Counted from the stretch's first letter, positions 1-8,322 are shown. The stretch: DNA of 64,000 bases from Bog-473 sp963809825 (GCA_963809825.1 CAWELJ010000002.1:372001-436000); one strand, 5' to 3'. A program made the numbers and translations. The notes: a model not told the origin generated them from the letters alone.

Positions 1-94
1 CCTCGATGGCGGCGCGCAGCCCGGCGCCACCGGCCCCGATGATGATGACGTCGTAGTCGTGCGTCTCGTAGTCGCGGCTGTCGTTGTCGGCCAT
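1..94 (-). CDS. sdhA: Succinate dehydrogenase flavoprotein subunit, N-terminal fragment (Sdh1 type)
   Basis: Only the first 31 codons lie in the window; the gene runs off the left edge. The peptide begins MADNDSRDY and then shows the dinucleotide-binding motif DVIIIGAGGAGLRAA, which is the FAD-binding N-terminus of succinate dehydrogenase/fumarate reductase flavoproteins. It follows the membrane-anchor gene on the same strand with 21 nt between them, the gene order of mycobacterial Sdh1 (anchor, flavoprotein, iron-sulfur). The catalytic part cannot be seen, so the family call rests on the motif plus the neighbour. Confidence 0.85.
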   Translation of the reverse strand, partial: MADNDSRDYETHDYDVIIIGAGGAGLRAAIE

Positions 95-115
95 GCGGGT
101 CCTCGCTGTCCGGTC

Positions 116-943
116 CTAGAAGTGGAAGCCGGGATCGTGGATCGTCCCGCTCGCCACGAGCCGCACGTAGAGGTCGGCCAGGGCGACGCCGAAGAGGCTG
201 ATCCAGGCGAAGCGCATGTGGCGCGCGTTCAGCGGCGTGACGAACTTCCAGAGCTTGTGGCGGGTGGGGTGCTGCCCGAAGGAGCGCAGCGAGCCGCCGC
301 AGAAGTGGCGGCAGGCGTGGCACGACAGGGAGTAGAGCCACAGGAAGGCGGCGTTGGCGCACAGGACCACGGTGCCGACGCTGACGCCGATCCCGTAGCC
401 GGGCTGGCGGAACGAGATGACGGCGTCGTAGGTCAGGACGCAGTTGAAGAGCAGGAGGATCCAGAAGAAGTAGCGGTGCACGTTCTGGAGGATCAGCGGG
501 AAGCGGGTCTCGCCGGTGTAGCTCTTGTGGGCGTCGGCCACGCCGCAGGCCGGGGGTGACAGCCAGAAGGACCGGTAGTAGGCCTTGCGGTAGTAGTAGC
601 AGGTGAGGCGGAAGCCCAGCGGGAAGATCAGGATCAGCAGCGCCGGCGAGTAGTTCCAGAAGGGCAGTGTCCCGAACGTGTGGCTGCCCGGGACGCAGCT
701 GTTGGCGATGCAGGGGGAGTAGAAGGGCGAGATCAGATCGCGGTGCAGGTCGGGCCCGGCGTAGTAGTTGTTGCCGACGAAGGCGGCCCAGGTCGAGTAG
801 GCCACGAAGGCCAGCAGGATCGTCGCCGTGATCGCCGGCTCGACCCACCAGCCGTCCTTGCGCAGGGTCGGCACCTCCGGCCCGCCCCGCGCCGCCCCGA
901 TCGCGACCGGGGTCGTGGTCGCACTCTCGACCGTCGTCGTCAC
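116..943 (-). CDS. sdhC: Succinate dehydrogenase membrane anchor subunit (Sdh1/Rv0249c-like)
   Basis: A 275-residue integral membrane protein that should anchor the succinate dehydrogenase catalytic subunits and pass electrons to menaquinone. About five hydrophobic helices are visible, with a conserved-looking stretch (VYSTWAAF, then NNYYAGPDL and SPFYSPC) that I recall from the single long anchor subunit of mycobacterial Sdh1. GTG at 943 is chosen because GAGGAGG sits 5 nt upstream; a longer frame to 1033 reads through a tandem repeat and looks non-coding. sdhA follows directly, and a LysR gene diverges upstream. Cofactor content (haem or none) cannot be told from sequence alone. Confidence 0.85.
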   Translation of the reverse strand: MTTTVESATTTPVAIGAARGGPEVPTLRKDGWWVEPAITATILLAFVAYSTWAAFVGNNYYAGPDLHRDLISPFYSPCIANSCVPGSHTFGTLPFWNYSPALLILIFPLGFRLTCYYYRKAYYRSFWLSPPACGVADAHKSYTGETRFPLILQNVHRYFFWILLLFNCVLTYDAVISFRQPGYGIGVSVGTVVLCANAAFLWLYSLSCHACRHFCGGSLRSFGQHPTRHKLWKFVTPLNARHMRFAWISLFGVALADLYVRLVASGTIHDPGFHF

Positions 944-962
944 CCGCACCTCCTCAGGGCCC

Positions 963-1004
963 AGCTCCACAACGCCAATCCACAGGGCCCAATCCACAGG
1001 GCCC
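963..1004. repeat. 14-bp tandem repeat upstream of the sdh operon
   Basis: The 14-mer AATCCACAGGGCCC occurs twice head to tail (977-990 and 991-1004). A diverged third copy, keeping CCACA, lies at 963-976. The array is 20 nt upstream of the sdhC start, in the region between the divergent sdhC and LysR genes, so it may lie in the sdh promoter or untranslated leader. Confidence 0.8.
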
Positions 1005-1150
1005 GGCTCAGACTCGGCGGCCGGGGCCGCCAAATCATTTCAGACAGCGCTCGCGGCGGTGCACGTCGACCGGTCGCCCCGGCCCGCACGCCACGCGGTG
1101 ACCCTAACGATCCCCCACGGGGCACGTCAAAGACATAAAGAGCATGAAAG

Positions 1151-1169
1151 TCAGAGCGATAAGCTCTGA
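1151..1169. promoter_or_regulatory. Perfect inverted repeat, candidate LysR operator
   Basis: TCAGAGC-GATAA-GCTCTGA is a perfect 7-bp inverted repeat with a 5-bp spacer. It ends 3 nt before the GTG start of the LysR gene and lies between that gene and the divergent sdh operon. LysR proteins usually bind inverted repeats of this size in divergent intergenic regions and repress themselves. No ribosome binding site fits between the palindrome and the start codon, so the LysR transcript may be leaderless. Confidence 0.55.
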
Positions 1170-1172
1170 ATC

Positions 1173-2087
1173 GTGCAGCTGCACCAGCTGGCCTACGCCC
1201 TGGCGGTCGCCGAGGAGCAGAGCTTCACCCGTGCCGCCGACCGGCTGCACCTGGCCCAGCCCTCGCTGTCGCGCCAGGTCCGCCTGCTCGAGCACGAGCT
1301 CGGGGTGGTCCTCTTCAACCGCGGCCCGGGCCAGGTCCGGGTCACGCTGACCCCCGACGGCAGCGCGCTGCTGCCGTTCCTGCAGCGGGTGCTGGCCGAC
1401 GTCGAGGCGACCGGGGCCGAGGCCCGGGCGCTGTCGGGCATGACGCGGGGCCATCTCGCCGTCGGCGCCACGCCGAGCCTCGTCACGAGCGTGCTCGCAC
1501 CCGCCCTGGTCGAGTTCCACGCCAGCCACCCCGGCATCGACCTCTCGGTCGTGGAGGCGGGCTCGCACCAGCTGGTGCCCCAGGTCGCCGCCGGCGAGGT
1601 CGACCTGGCGCTCGTCGTGCTGCCGGTGACCGACCCCCTCGTCGTCACGACGGCGCTGTTCGACGACCCGCTGGTGCTGGCCGTCGCGCCGGACCACCCC
1701 CTCGCCGGGCGCCGGCGCGTCCGGGTGCGCGACCTCGACGGTCTCGACCTCGTCATGTTCCGCGAGGGCTACGACCTGCGCGCCGTGACGCTGGCGGCCT
1801 GCGCCGACGCGGGGGTCGAGCCGCATCTCGTCAGCGAGGGTGGCGAGATGGCGGGCGTGCTCTCCTTCGTGGCGAACGGACTCGGCGCGGCCGTGGTGCC
1901 CGCCATCGCGCTGCCGGGTGACGGCTCGCTGCGGGCCGTCCCCTTCGGTGCCCCCACCATGAGCCGCACCGTCGCGCTGGCCCAGCGGGGCGACCGCGCC
2001 CTGGCCCGCCCGGCGCGCGCGCTGGCCGACCAGCTCGTCGCCCGGCCGGCGGCGACCGCCGCACGGGGCACGAGGCGAGAGGTTTAG
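1173..2087 (+). CDS. LysR-family transcriptional regulator
   Basis: 304 residues, the usual length for the family. Residues 1-60 form the winged helix-turn-helix (FTRAADRLHLAQPSLSRQVRLLE), and residues about 90-290 form the type 2 periplasmic-binding-like effector domain (HLAVGATPSLVTSVLAPALVEF onward). The start is GTG at 1173, just after a perfect inverted repeat. The gene diverges from the sdhC-sdhA operon, which makes that operon its most likely target; this is inferred from position. The effector is unknown. The next gene starts 10 nt after its stop, but is probably an independent core operon. Confidence 0.9.
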   Translation: MQLHQLAYALAVAEEQSFTRAADRLHLAQPSLSRQVRLLEHELGVVLFNRGPGQVRVTLTPDGSALLPFLQRVLADVEATGAEARALSGMTRGHLAVGATPSLVTSVLAPALVEFHASHPGIDLSVVEAGSHQLVPQVAAGEVDLALVVLPVTDPLVVTTALFDDPLVLAVAPDHPLAGRRRVRVRDLDGLDLVMFREGYDLRAVTLAACADAGVEPHLVSEGGEMAGVLSFVANGLGAAVVPAIALPGDGSLRAVPFGAPTMSRTVALAQRGDRALARPARALADQLVARPAATAARGTRREV

Positions 2088-2096
2088 GCTTCGTCC

Positions 2097-3572
2097 ATGG
2101 ACGGCCCCTCGCACTTCGATCCCTCCGCGACCCCGCTCCCGGGCGAACTCAAGGCTCCCGCCGACCTGCCCCGTGCGCTGGCCGACCTGCGCAACTCGGG
2201 GTGGGAGTCGGTCCCGGTGGCCGAGGAGATGCGGCGCAACACGGCCCGGGCCATCGCAGGGGGCCACTCGCTGGTGCCCGGAATCCTCGGCTTCGAGGAC
2301 ACCGTCGTCCCCCAGCTCGAGAACGCCATCCTGGCCGGCCACGACATCATCCTCCTGGGTGAGCGCGGCCAGGCCAAGACCCGGGTCATCCGCTCGCTGG
2401 TCGGCCTGCTCGACGAGTGGATGCCCGTCGTCGCCGGCTCCGAGATCAACGACGACCCCTACCGCCCCGTCTCGCGCTTCGCCCTCGACCGGGTCGACGA
2501 GCTCGGCGACGCGACGCCCGTCGACTGGGTGCACCGCTCGCAGCGCTACGGCGAGAAGCTGGCCACGCCCGACACCTCCATCGCAGACCTCATCGGCGAG
2601 GTCGACCCGATCAAGATCGCCGAGGGCCGGTACCTGAGCGACGAACTGGCGCTGCACTACGGCCTCATCCCGCGCGTCAACCGCGGCATCTTCGCCATCA
2701 ACGAGCTGCCCGACCTCTCCGAGCGGATCCAGGTCGGGCTGCTCAACATCCTCGAGGAGCGCGACGTCCAGATCCGCGGCCACCGCATCCGCCTGCCGCT
2801 CGACATCATGCTCGTCGCCACCGCCAACCCCGAGGACTACACGAACCGCGGCCGCATCATCACCCCGCTGAAGGACCGCTTCGGGGCGCAGATCCGCACG
2901 CACTACCCCTTCGAGACGATGACCGAGGTCCGGATCATGGAGGGCGAGGCCGACCTGCCGACGGCGGGTGTCCCCGTCAGCGTGCCGCCCTTCATGAAGG
3001 AGGTCATCGCCGAGATCAGCCAGCTCGCCCGCCGCAGCACCCACCTCAACCAGCGCAGCGGCGTGTCGGTCCGCCTGTCGATCGCCAACTACGAGACCCT
3101 GGTCGCCTCGGCCGTGCGGCGCGCCCTGCGCACCGGCGAGCCGGTGGCGGTGCCCCGCATCAGCGACCTCTCCGCCCTGGTGCCCTCGACGCAGGGCAAG
3201 ATCGAGGTCGAGGCGATGGAGGAGGGGCACGAGGACGAGGTGGTGGCCCAGCTCGTCGCCGCGGCCACGCTCTCGGTCTTCCGGCGCCGGGTCACCCTCG
3301 ACGACCCGCAGTCGGTCGTCGCCGCCTTCCACGAGCAGGTGGTCGTGCACGTGGGCGACGACCTCCCCTCCGCGGCCTACCTGGCCGTGCTGGCCGACAT
3401 CCCCGAGCTCGAGCCGCCGACCCGCAAGCTGGCCGGGCCCGAGGCCGCGGACGCCGAGTCGCCCGCCCTCATGGCCAGCGCCATGGAGTTCCTCCTCGAG
3501 GGGCTGCACCTGACCAAGCGCCTCAACAAGGACGCCTCGGGCGCCCGGGCGCTCTACCGCGGCCGCAAATAG
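2097..3572 (+). CDS. MoxR-like AAA+ ATPase (magnesium-chelatase I-like)
   Basis: 491-residue AAA+ protein related to MoxR and magnesium chelatase subunit I, resembling mycobacterial Rv0958. Walker A is GERGQAKT at residues 88-95. The Walker B region reads GIFAINELPD (197-206), with Asn where the usual Asp stands before Glu203. A sensor-type segment ATANPEDY follows. Such ATPases act as chaperones working with a von Willebrand A partner, and exactly such a gene follows 30 nt downstream. The client is not known. A role in metal chelation is possible but not supported, because no tetrapyrrole genes are nearby. Confidence 0.88.
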   Translation: MDGPSHFDPSATPLPGELKAPADLPRALADLRNSGWESVPVAEEMRRNTARAIAGGHSLVPGILGFEDTVVPQLENAILAGHDIILLGERGQAKTRVIRSLVGLLDEWMPVVAGSEINDDPYRPVSRFALDRVDELGDATPVDWVHRSQRYGEKLATPDTSIADLIGEVDPIKIAEGRYLSDELALHYGLIPRVNRGIFAINELPDLSERIQVGLLNILEERDVQIRGHRIRLPLDIMLVATANPEDYTNRGRIITPLKDRFGAQIRTHYPFETMTEVRIMEGEADLPTAGVPVSVPPFMKEVIAEISQLARRSTHLNQRSGVSVRLSIANYETLVASAVRRALRTGEPVAVPRISDLSALVPSTQGKIEVEAMEEGHEDEVVAQLVAAATLSVFRRRVTLDDPQSVVAAFHEQVVVHVGDDLPSAAYLAVLADIPELEPPTRKLAGPEAADAESPALMASAMEFLLEGLHLTKRLNKDASGARALYRGRK

Positions 3573-3602
3573 GGCGCGGGGGGAGCGGAGGGAGGCACAC
3601 CG

Positions 3603-5609
3603 GTGAGCGTCCGCTACGACTACTCGGAATGGGACGGCACCCAGGAGTTCGCCGACCTCGATCCCGACGACCTCCTCGCCGGCCTGACCGACGACCTCCT
3701 CGCCGGCGGTGACCTCGACGACGCGCTGCGGCGCCTCCTGCGCAGCGGTTTCCACACCGCCGACGGCGACCAGGTGCCCGGGCTGCGCGACCTGCTCGAC
3801 CAGCTGCGCCGGCGGCGCCAGGAGATGCTGGCCGAGGGCGACCCGGACGGCCGCATGGCCGAGCTCACCCGCCAGCTCGACGAGATAGAGCAGGACGAGC
3901 GCGCCGCCATCGACGAGCTCGTCGACGAGGCGCACAACTCCGGGGACCAGCGCCGCAGCGAGGTGACCGACGACGTGGCCACCGAGCGGCGCATGGCCCT
4001 CGACCTCCAGCCCGACGAACCCGCCGGCCGCATCAGCTCCCTGCAGCACTACGACTTCGTCTCCTCCGAGGCGCGGGAGCGCTTCGAGGAGCTCGTCGAG
4101 GAGCTGCGCCGCGAGATGGCCGACACCTTCTTCGAGGGCGCATCCGACGCGCTGTCCACCATGAGCCCCGAGCAGATGGCGCGCATGCGCGACGCCTACG
4201 ACGCCCTCAACAAGATGCTCGAGCAGCGCGAGCGGGGCGAGGAGATCGACCCGAGCTTCGAGGAGTTCATGGCGCAGTACGGCGACATGTTCCCCGGCGA
4301 CCCCCAGACGCTCGACGAGCTCCTCGCGCAGCTGGCCGAGCGCATGGCGGCCGCGCAGGCGGTGTGGAACTCCATGTCGCCCGAGCAGCAGGCCCAGCTG
4401 CGGGCGCTGATGGACTCGCTCCTCGAGGACATGGACCTGCGCTGGCAGGTGGAGCGCCTGGCCCAGAACCTCCAGCGCGCCGTGCCCGACGCCGGCTGGC
4501 AGCAGTCGTACGACTTCAACGGCGAGGGCCCGATGAGCATGAGCCGGGCCACCGACCTCGCCTCGCAGCTGGGCCAGCTCGACCGCATGGAGGAGGTCCT
4601 CCAGTCCGCCTCGACCCCGGCCCAGCTGGGCGAGATCGACCTGGACCAGGTGCGCCGGCACATGGGCGAGGACGCGGCCCGGGCGCTCGACCGCCTGGCC
4701 AACCTCACCAAGTCCCTGGCCGACGCCGGGCTGATCGAGCAGCAGGGCGGGCGGATCGAGCTCACGCCGCAGGGCGTGCGCCGCCTGGGCCAGAAGGCGC
4801 TGGCCGACCTGTTCGGCCAGATCAACAAGGACCGCATCGGCGACCACTCCACCGTGCGCACGGGGGCGGGCCACGACCGCGAGGAGACGACGAAGGCCTA
4901 CGAGTACGGCGACCCGCTGAACCTGCACCTCTCGACGACGGTGCACAACGCGGTGCGCCGCGGCGGCTCGGGCGTGCCGGTGCGGCTCAAGCCGGAGGAC
5001 TTCGAGGTGGTCGAGGTCGAGGCCCTCTCACGCAGCGCCACCGTGCTGTGCGTCGACCTCTCCATGTCGATGCCGATGCGCGACAACTTCGTGCCGGCCA
5101 AGCGCATGGCCATGGCGCTGGAGACGCTCATCTCGTCGAAGTTCCCCCGCGACTATCTCGGCATCGTCGGCTTCTCCGAGGTCGCCCGCGAGATCCGGCC
5201 CGACGAGATCCCGACCGCCATGTGGGACTACGTCTACGGCACCAACCTGCAGCACGCGCTGGCCCTGTCGCGGCGCATGCTGGCCCACGAGCACGGGACG
5301 AAGCAGATCATCGTGGTGACCGACGGCGAGCCGACGGCACACATCGACGACTACGGCGAGGTCTTCTTCAATTACCCGCCGGTGCCCGAGACGCTGCGCC
5401 GCACGATGGCCGAGGTGATCCGCTGCACGCGGGCGGGCATCGTGATCAACACCTTCGCCCTCGACCTCCAGCGCACCCACTACCCCTTCGTGGAGCAGAT
5501 CGCCCGCGTCAACGGCGGCCGGACCTTCTACACGACCCCCGACGCCCTCGGCGGCTACGTCCTGGTCGACTTCCTCCAGCACCGCCGCGTGCTCCGTCCG
5601 ACGGGGTAG
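3603..5609 (+). CDS. VWA-domain protein, partner of the MoxR-like ATPase
   Basis: 668 residues. The first 440 or so are charged, helical and rich in Glu/Arg/Gln. The C-terminal third is a von Willebrand A domain with the metal-ion-dependent adhesion motif DLSMS starting at Asp485 and a later TDGEP segment. The arrangement resembles mycobacterial Rv0959, which also follows a MoxR-like ATPase gene. GTG at 3603 is preceded by GGAGGGAGG. The pair probably forms a chaperone or metal-insertion module in the cytoplasm; its substrate cannot be read from the sequence. Confidence 0.87.
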   Translation: MSVRYDYSEWDGTQEFADLDPDDLLAGLTDDLLAGGDLDDALRRLLRSGFHTADGDQVPGLRDLLDQLRRRRQEMLAEGDPDGRMAELTRQLDEIEQDERAAIDELVDEAHNSGDQRRSEVTDDVATERRMALDLQPDEPAGRISSLQHYDFVSSEARERFEELVEELRREMADTFFEGASDALSTMSPEQMARMRDAYDALNKMLEQRERGEEIDPSFEEFMAQYGDMFPGDPQTLDELLAQLAERMAAAQAVWNSMSPEQQAQLRALMDSLLEDMDLRWQVERLAQNLQRAVPDAGWQQSYDFNGEGPMSMSRATDLASQLGQLDRMEEVLQSASTPAQLGEIDLDQVRRHMGEDAARALDRLANLTKSLADAGLIEQQGGRIELTPQGVRRLGQKALADLFGQINKDRIGDHSTVRTGAGHDREETTKAYEYGDPLNLHLSTTVHNAVRRGGSGVPVRLKPEDFEVVEVEALSRSATVLCVDLSMSMPMRDNFVPAKRMAMALETLISSKFPRDYLGIVGFSEVAREIRPDEIPTAMWDYVYGTNLQHALALSRRMLAHEHGTKQIIVVTDGEPTAHIDDYGEVFFNYPPVPETLRRTMAEVIRCTRAGIVINTFALDLQRTHYPFVEQIARVNGGRTFYTTPDALGGYVLVDFLQHRRVLRPTG

Positions 5610-5636
5610 GGCCCGACGGGGTAGGGCCCGACGGGG
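5601..5636. repeat. 15-bp direct repeat across a stop codon
   Basis: ACGGGGTAGGGCCCG occurs at 5601-5615 and 5616-5630, and a partial third copy starts at 5631. The first copy contains the TAG stop of the VWA gene, and the second repeats the same in-frame TAG. It looks like a recent slippage duplication at the gene end. Confidence 0.85.
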
Positions 5637-5686
5637 CAGCCCACCGCCCCGTACCGGGCCCGGGTCGTCCCGGCGGCCGGCAATTT

Positions 5687-5736
5687 CCGCCTTTCTTCAA
5701 CAGCAGTTGCCAAAAGGCGGCCCCAACTGGGGTTTT
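5687..5736 (+). terminator. Candidate terminator hairpins after the VWA gene
   Basis: Two stem-loops lie in the 282-nt gap before whiB. CCGCCTTT (5687-5694) pairs with AAAGGCGG (5713-5720) across an 18-nt loop. CCCC-AACT-GGGG follows at 5721-5732 and leads into TTTT. The second hairpin with its short T run resembles a weak intrinsic terminator. Nothing else was recognised in this gap apart from the whiB ribosome binding site. Confidence 0.4.
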
Positions 5737-5891
5737 CCCTGCACGACAGGCCCGGATCGGGGCTCTCCACGCACATTTCGTGCCTGGAGACTCCAATTGC
5801 CCCCTTGCGTTCGGGGGGAGGGTACGGAAAGATGACTACACCGTTGTAACTACACCTATGCCACCTGAGGCGAAGAAGGGGGGCGAACCCA

Positions 5892-6179
5892 GTGCCAGTT
5901 GACATAGTCACCACGCTCTACGGTCGCCAAGAACGAAGCTGGCAGTTGCAGGCGAACTGCATGGGGGTCGACCCGGACCTGTTCTTCCCGGAGCGGGGGG
6001 CGTCGACCCGGGAGGCCAAGGAGGTCTGCCGCGGCTGTGTCGTGCGCGAGGACTGCCTCGAGTACGCCCTCGCCAACGGCGAGAAGTTCGGTATCTGGGG
6101 CGGCATGAGCGAGCGTGAGCGCCGCCGGCTGCGCCGGGCCCGCGCCCTGGCCCGCCGCGACGTGGCCAGCGCCTCCTAA
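5892..6179 (+). CDS. WhiB-family iron-sulfur transcriptional regulator
   Basis: 95 residues. The four cluster-binding cysteines are C23, C46, C49 and C55 (C-x22-C-x2-C-x5-C). They are followed by GIWGG and a basic tail (ERRRLRRARALARR) that should contact DNA. WhiB-like proteins carry a [4Fe-4S] cluster, act with the primary sigma factor and are confined to Actinobacteria and their phages. The GTG start at 5892 has a GAAGGGGGG stretch upstream. Its stop overlaps the convergent formimidoyltransferase stop by 4 nt. The subclass (WhiB1 to WhiB7) is not assigned. Confidence 0.95.
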   Translation: MPVDIVTTLYGRQERSWQLQANCMGVDPDLFFPERGASTREAKEVCRGCVVREDCLEYALANGEKFGIWGGMSERERRRLRRARALARRDVASAS

Positions 6180-7051
6180 CTCCCGCCGCTCCCTCCGGGC
6201 GACGGCGCCGCTGCGGCGCCGCCCAGGCGGGCTTCCACCGTCGACGCCTCGGACAGTCCGAGCTCGGCCCAGCGGTCCCGGGCGATGTCGCCCAGCACGG
6301 CCGCGGGGATCAGGCCGACCAGCTCCGCCCCCTCGACCGCCCCGCCCGCCTCGGCGGCCAGGCGCGTGACCTCGTCGTAGAGCCGGTCCGGCCCGAGTCG
6401 CCCGGGATCGACCAGGTTGCACGACACCTGGGCCCGTGGGCCGACGGCCAGGCCCAGCGCGCGCACGTGCGGGCCCCGCACCAGCGGCGCCACCCGGCGC
6501 GCCAGCGCGGCCGTGGAGACCCAGACGTTGTAGGCGACCAGGACCCGCCGGGCGCCGACTGCGGCCGCCCCCGTCCGCGGGTCTGCCCGGGGCGGCCCGA
6601 AGTCCGGCGCGAGGTCGGAGAACGCACCGCGGCGGATGTCGGGCAGCGTCCGGGCCCGGCCGCCGGGAAGGGGTCCGTAGAGGAAGCTCGGCACGCCCAA
6701 TTCAGCGGCGAGCCAGCGGGCGAAGTCGTCGCGCAGCCCGACGGCCCCGGCGAGGTCCTCGGGTGCGGGCCGGCCGGGCTCGTAGGGGACGAAGGGCACG
6801 ACGTCGAGCACGCCGAGACGGGGGTGGGCGCCTTCGTGGGCACGCAGGTCGAGCCGGGCCACCGCGGCCGACGCCAGGGCCCGGGCGGCCGGCACGACGG
6901 CGTCGGCCGGGCCGGCCAGGGTCAGGACGGCACGGTTGTGGTCCGGGTCGCGGTGGAGATCGAGCAGGGCCCCGGCGGCCCCGGCGGCCAGCTCGGCCAG
7001 GACCCGGTCGTCGCGGCCCTCACTGACGTTGACGACGCACTCGTAGATCAC
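6176..7051 (-). CDS. Glutamate formimidoyltransferase-like protein
   Basis: 291 residues. The N-terminus carries the family signature CVVNVSEGR, then DPDHNRAVLTLAG and GAHPRLGVLDVVPFVP, which match the N-terminal and middle parts of the formiminotransferase domain. That enzyme moves a formimino group between glutamate and tetrahydrofolate in histidine breakdown. The cyclodeaminase domain of the animal enzyme is absent, as is common in bacteria. No hut genes are nearby, so the substrate is uncertain. The stop is shared with the convergent whiB gene. Confidence 0.82.
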   Translation of the reverse strand: MIYECVVNVSEGRDDRVLAELAAGAAGALLDLHRDPDHNRAVLTLAGPADAVVPAARALASAAVARLDLRAHEGAHPRLGVLDVVPFVPYEPGRPAPEDLAGAVGLRDDFARWLAAELGVPSFLYGPLPGGRARTLPDIRRGAFSDLAPDFGPPRADPRTGAAAVGARRVLVAYNVWVSTAALARRVAPLVRGPHVRALGLAVGPRAQVSCNLVDPGRLGPDRLYDEVTRLAAEAGGAVEGAELVGLIPAAVLGDIARDRWAELGLSEASTVEARLGGAAAAPSPGGSGGS

Positions 7052-7072
7052 GGCGCCAGCGTGTCACGGTCA

Positions 7073-7090
7073 CCGGCGGCTGCCCGCCGG
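7073..7090 (-). terminator. Hairpin between whiB and the formimidoyltransferase gene
   Basis: CCGGCGG-CTGC-CCGCCGG forms a perfect 7-bp stem with a 4-nt loop. It lies 17 nt after the stop of the minus-strand whiB gene and before the next gene on that strand. There is no T run, so factor-independent termination is only a suggestion. Confidence 0.35.
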
Positions 7091-7106
7091 CGTGGGGGTG
7101 TGGCTG

Positions 7107-7352
7107 CTACTTGGCGGCGACGGCGTGTGAGAGGCGGCGGCGGCGCAGGATACGGCGACGCTCACGCTCGGACGCCCCACCCCAGACCCCGTGGTCGATG
7201 TGGTGCTCGAGCGCGTACTCCAGGCAGGCTTCCGAAACCGGGCACTCGGCGCAGATGCGCTGGGCGACCAGCACACCCATCCCGTCGTTCGGAAAGAAGA
7301 CGTCGGGAGCTACTTCCTTGCACTTCCCCCGGGCCATCCAATCGGTCGTCAT
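7107..7352 (-). CDS. WhiB-family iron-sulfur transcriptional regulator (second copy)
   Basis: 81 residues with C11, C34, C37 and C43 (C-x22-C-x2-C-x5-C). The turn motif GVWGG is followed by SERERRRILRRRR. The core of the protein, with DVFFPNDG after the first Cys, resembles WhiB2/WhiB-type division regulators, but I do not assign a subclass. The ATG at 7352 has AGGGAG upstream, and a TAGACT element lies 25 nt before the start. It is on the opposite strand from the WhiB gene at 5892, about 1 kb away, and only the formimidoyltransferase gene separates them. Confidence 0.95.
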   Translation of the reverse strand: MTTDWMARGKCKEVAPDVFFPNDGMGVLVAQRICAECPVSEACLEYALEHHIDHGVWGGASERERRRILRRRRLSHAVAAK

Positions 7353-7376
7353 GGTTCTGCTCCCTTTTCAGGCTCC

Positions 7377-7403
7377 AGTCTACGGAAGGGCGTTTCTGCG
7401 CAA
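7377..7403 (-). promoter_or_regulatory. Candidate promoter of the second whiB gene
   Basis: Read on the minus strand, TTGCGC (7403-7398) and TAGACT (7382-7377) are separated by 15 nt and lie just upstream of the whiB ATG at 7352. The hexamers resemble -35 and -10 boxes of the primary actinobacterial sigma factor. The spacer is shorter than ideal. Confidence 0.3.
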
Positions 7404-7523
7404 TAGGGTCTTGCGTTAGGAAGTTCGTAAGAATTCCGAGCTCGAACCGGGCTCTACCAGGGAGGACGCATCTCCGCCCCCCGGGGCTACGCTGGCGCCG
7501 ACCGCAGATGCCAGGAGGGTGCC

Positions 7524-7820
7524 ATGTCCCCGGAGACCGAGGACGAAGTTGTCGAAGAGGGTGAGCAGGTCGAGCCCATCGGGCACGTGCGCGTCGTGTA
7601 TCTCGGGCCCGTGGCGCCGCACTGGGAGGTGCAGTCCGACTACGGCCCGCCCGAGGTGATCGACCAGTTCCGCGACCGCGTGCTGGCCCGCCTCGTCCTG
7701 CTGCCCCCCCACGACCCCCAATTCAGGCGCAACAGCGAGCGCGTCGTGCGTGACGCCGAACGGGAGCAGCTCGCCCTCGAATGGGTCCTCGACTACGGCG
7801 AGGACGCCGAGGCGGGCTGA
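7524..7820 (+). CDS. Small conserved-looking hypothetical protein
   Basis: 98 residues, no family recognised. The first 20 residues are very acidic. The rest is a compact soluble sequence (HVRVVYLGPVAPHWEV, then a helical segment rich in Arg and Glu). A clear AGGAGG 6 nt before the ATG and GC-rich third positions support real coding. It is divergent from the second whiB gene with 171 nt between starts. Cytoplasmic location is expected because no signal or membrane segment is visible. Confidence 0.6.
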   Translation: MSPETEDEVVEEGEQVEPIGHVRVVYLGPVAPHWEVQSDYGPPEVIDQFRDRVLARLVLLPPHDPQFRRNSERVVRDAEREQLALEWVLDYGEDAEAG

Positions 7821-7947
7821 CCTGCGCCGATTGCACCCTTCTTGCATCCGGCGCGCCACTGCGCCGACACCCTCGTGTTGAAAGCTCTGCGCCCGTGGCG
7901 GTAGGCGCAATGGGCGGGCCCGGGGCCCGCACGAGGGGGAGGCAACA

Positions 7948-8268
7948 GTGGGGGAATCCAACACGATGGACGGCCACCGCGTCGTCCACGAGCTGCAGGG
8001 CCTGATCGGGGAGCTCACCGACGACGAGGCGGCGCTGGTGCGCACGCTGACGCCGGGCCGGCTCACGGCACCGGAGGCGGTCGAGCACCTGTTCGACCTC
8101 GTCGACCTGATCACGACCGTGCGCTACGACGAGGCGCTGGCCGACTACGTCTACGCCATCGCGCCGGACTGGGACGACAGCATCGGCCTGCTCCTCCTGG
8201 GCGGCCGCGTCACGACGGCGCTGGCTCGCTACGAGCTCGAGCGCCGCGTGCCCGCTCCCGTCGGCTGA
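7948..8268 (+). CDS. Small hypothetical protein
   Basis: 106 residues, no family recognised. The sequence is acidic and helical (LQGLIGELTDDEAALVRTL, LFDLVDLITTVRYDEALADYV) without signal peptide or membrane helix. The GTG at 7948 is preceded by GAGGGGGAGG; a second start at ATG 7966 is possible. It ends 54 nt before a convergent gene, with a strong hairpin in the gap. Confidence 0.55.
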   Translation: MGESNTMDGHRVVHELQGLIGELTDDEAALVRTLTPGRLTAPEAVEHLFDLVDLITTVRYDEALADYVYAIAPDWDDSIGLLLLGGRVTTALARYELERRVPAPVG

Positions 8269-8283
8269 GCACCACCGGCACGG

Positions 8284-8308
8284 ACCGGCGGTGGGGAGCG
8301 CCGCCGGT
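8284..8308. terminator. Hairpin between convergent genes, candidate bidirectional terminator
   Basis: ACCGGCGG (8284-8291) pairs perfectly with CCGCCGGT (8301-8308) over a 9-nt loop, followed by CTTTC. It sits in the 54-nt gap between the hypothetical gene ending at 8268 and the zincin gene ending at 8323, so it could stop transcription from both sides. Confidence 0.55.
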
Positions 8309-8322
8309 CTTTCGCGTGCCGT

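Noticed and set aside
1104..4946. Minus-strand open frame of 1280 codons
   Set aside because: It lies opposite LysR, MoxR-like and VWA genes. The translation is His/Val/Gly/Leu-rich without any domain, a known artefact of high GC on the opposite strand.
2097..5609. MoxR-like/VWA pair as cobalt or magnesium chelatase for cobalamin or chlorophyll
   Set aside because: No tetrapyrrole genes or large CobN/BchH subunit nearby; the pair fits the general MoxR-VWA chaperone type better.
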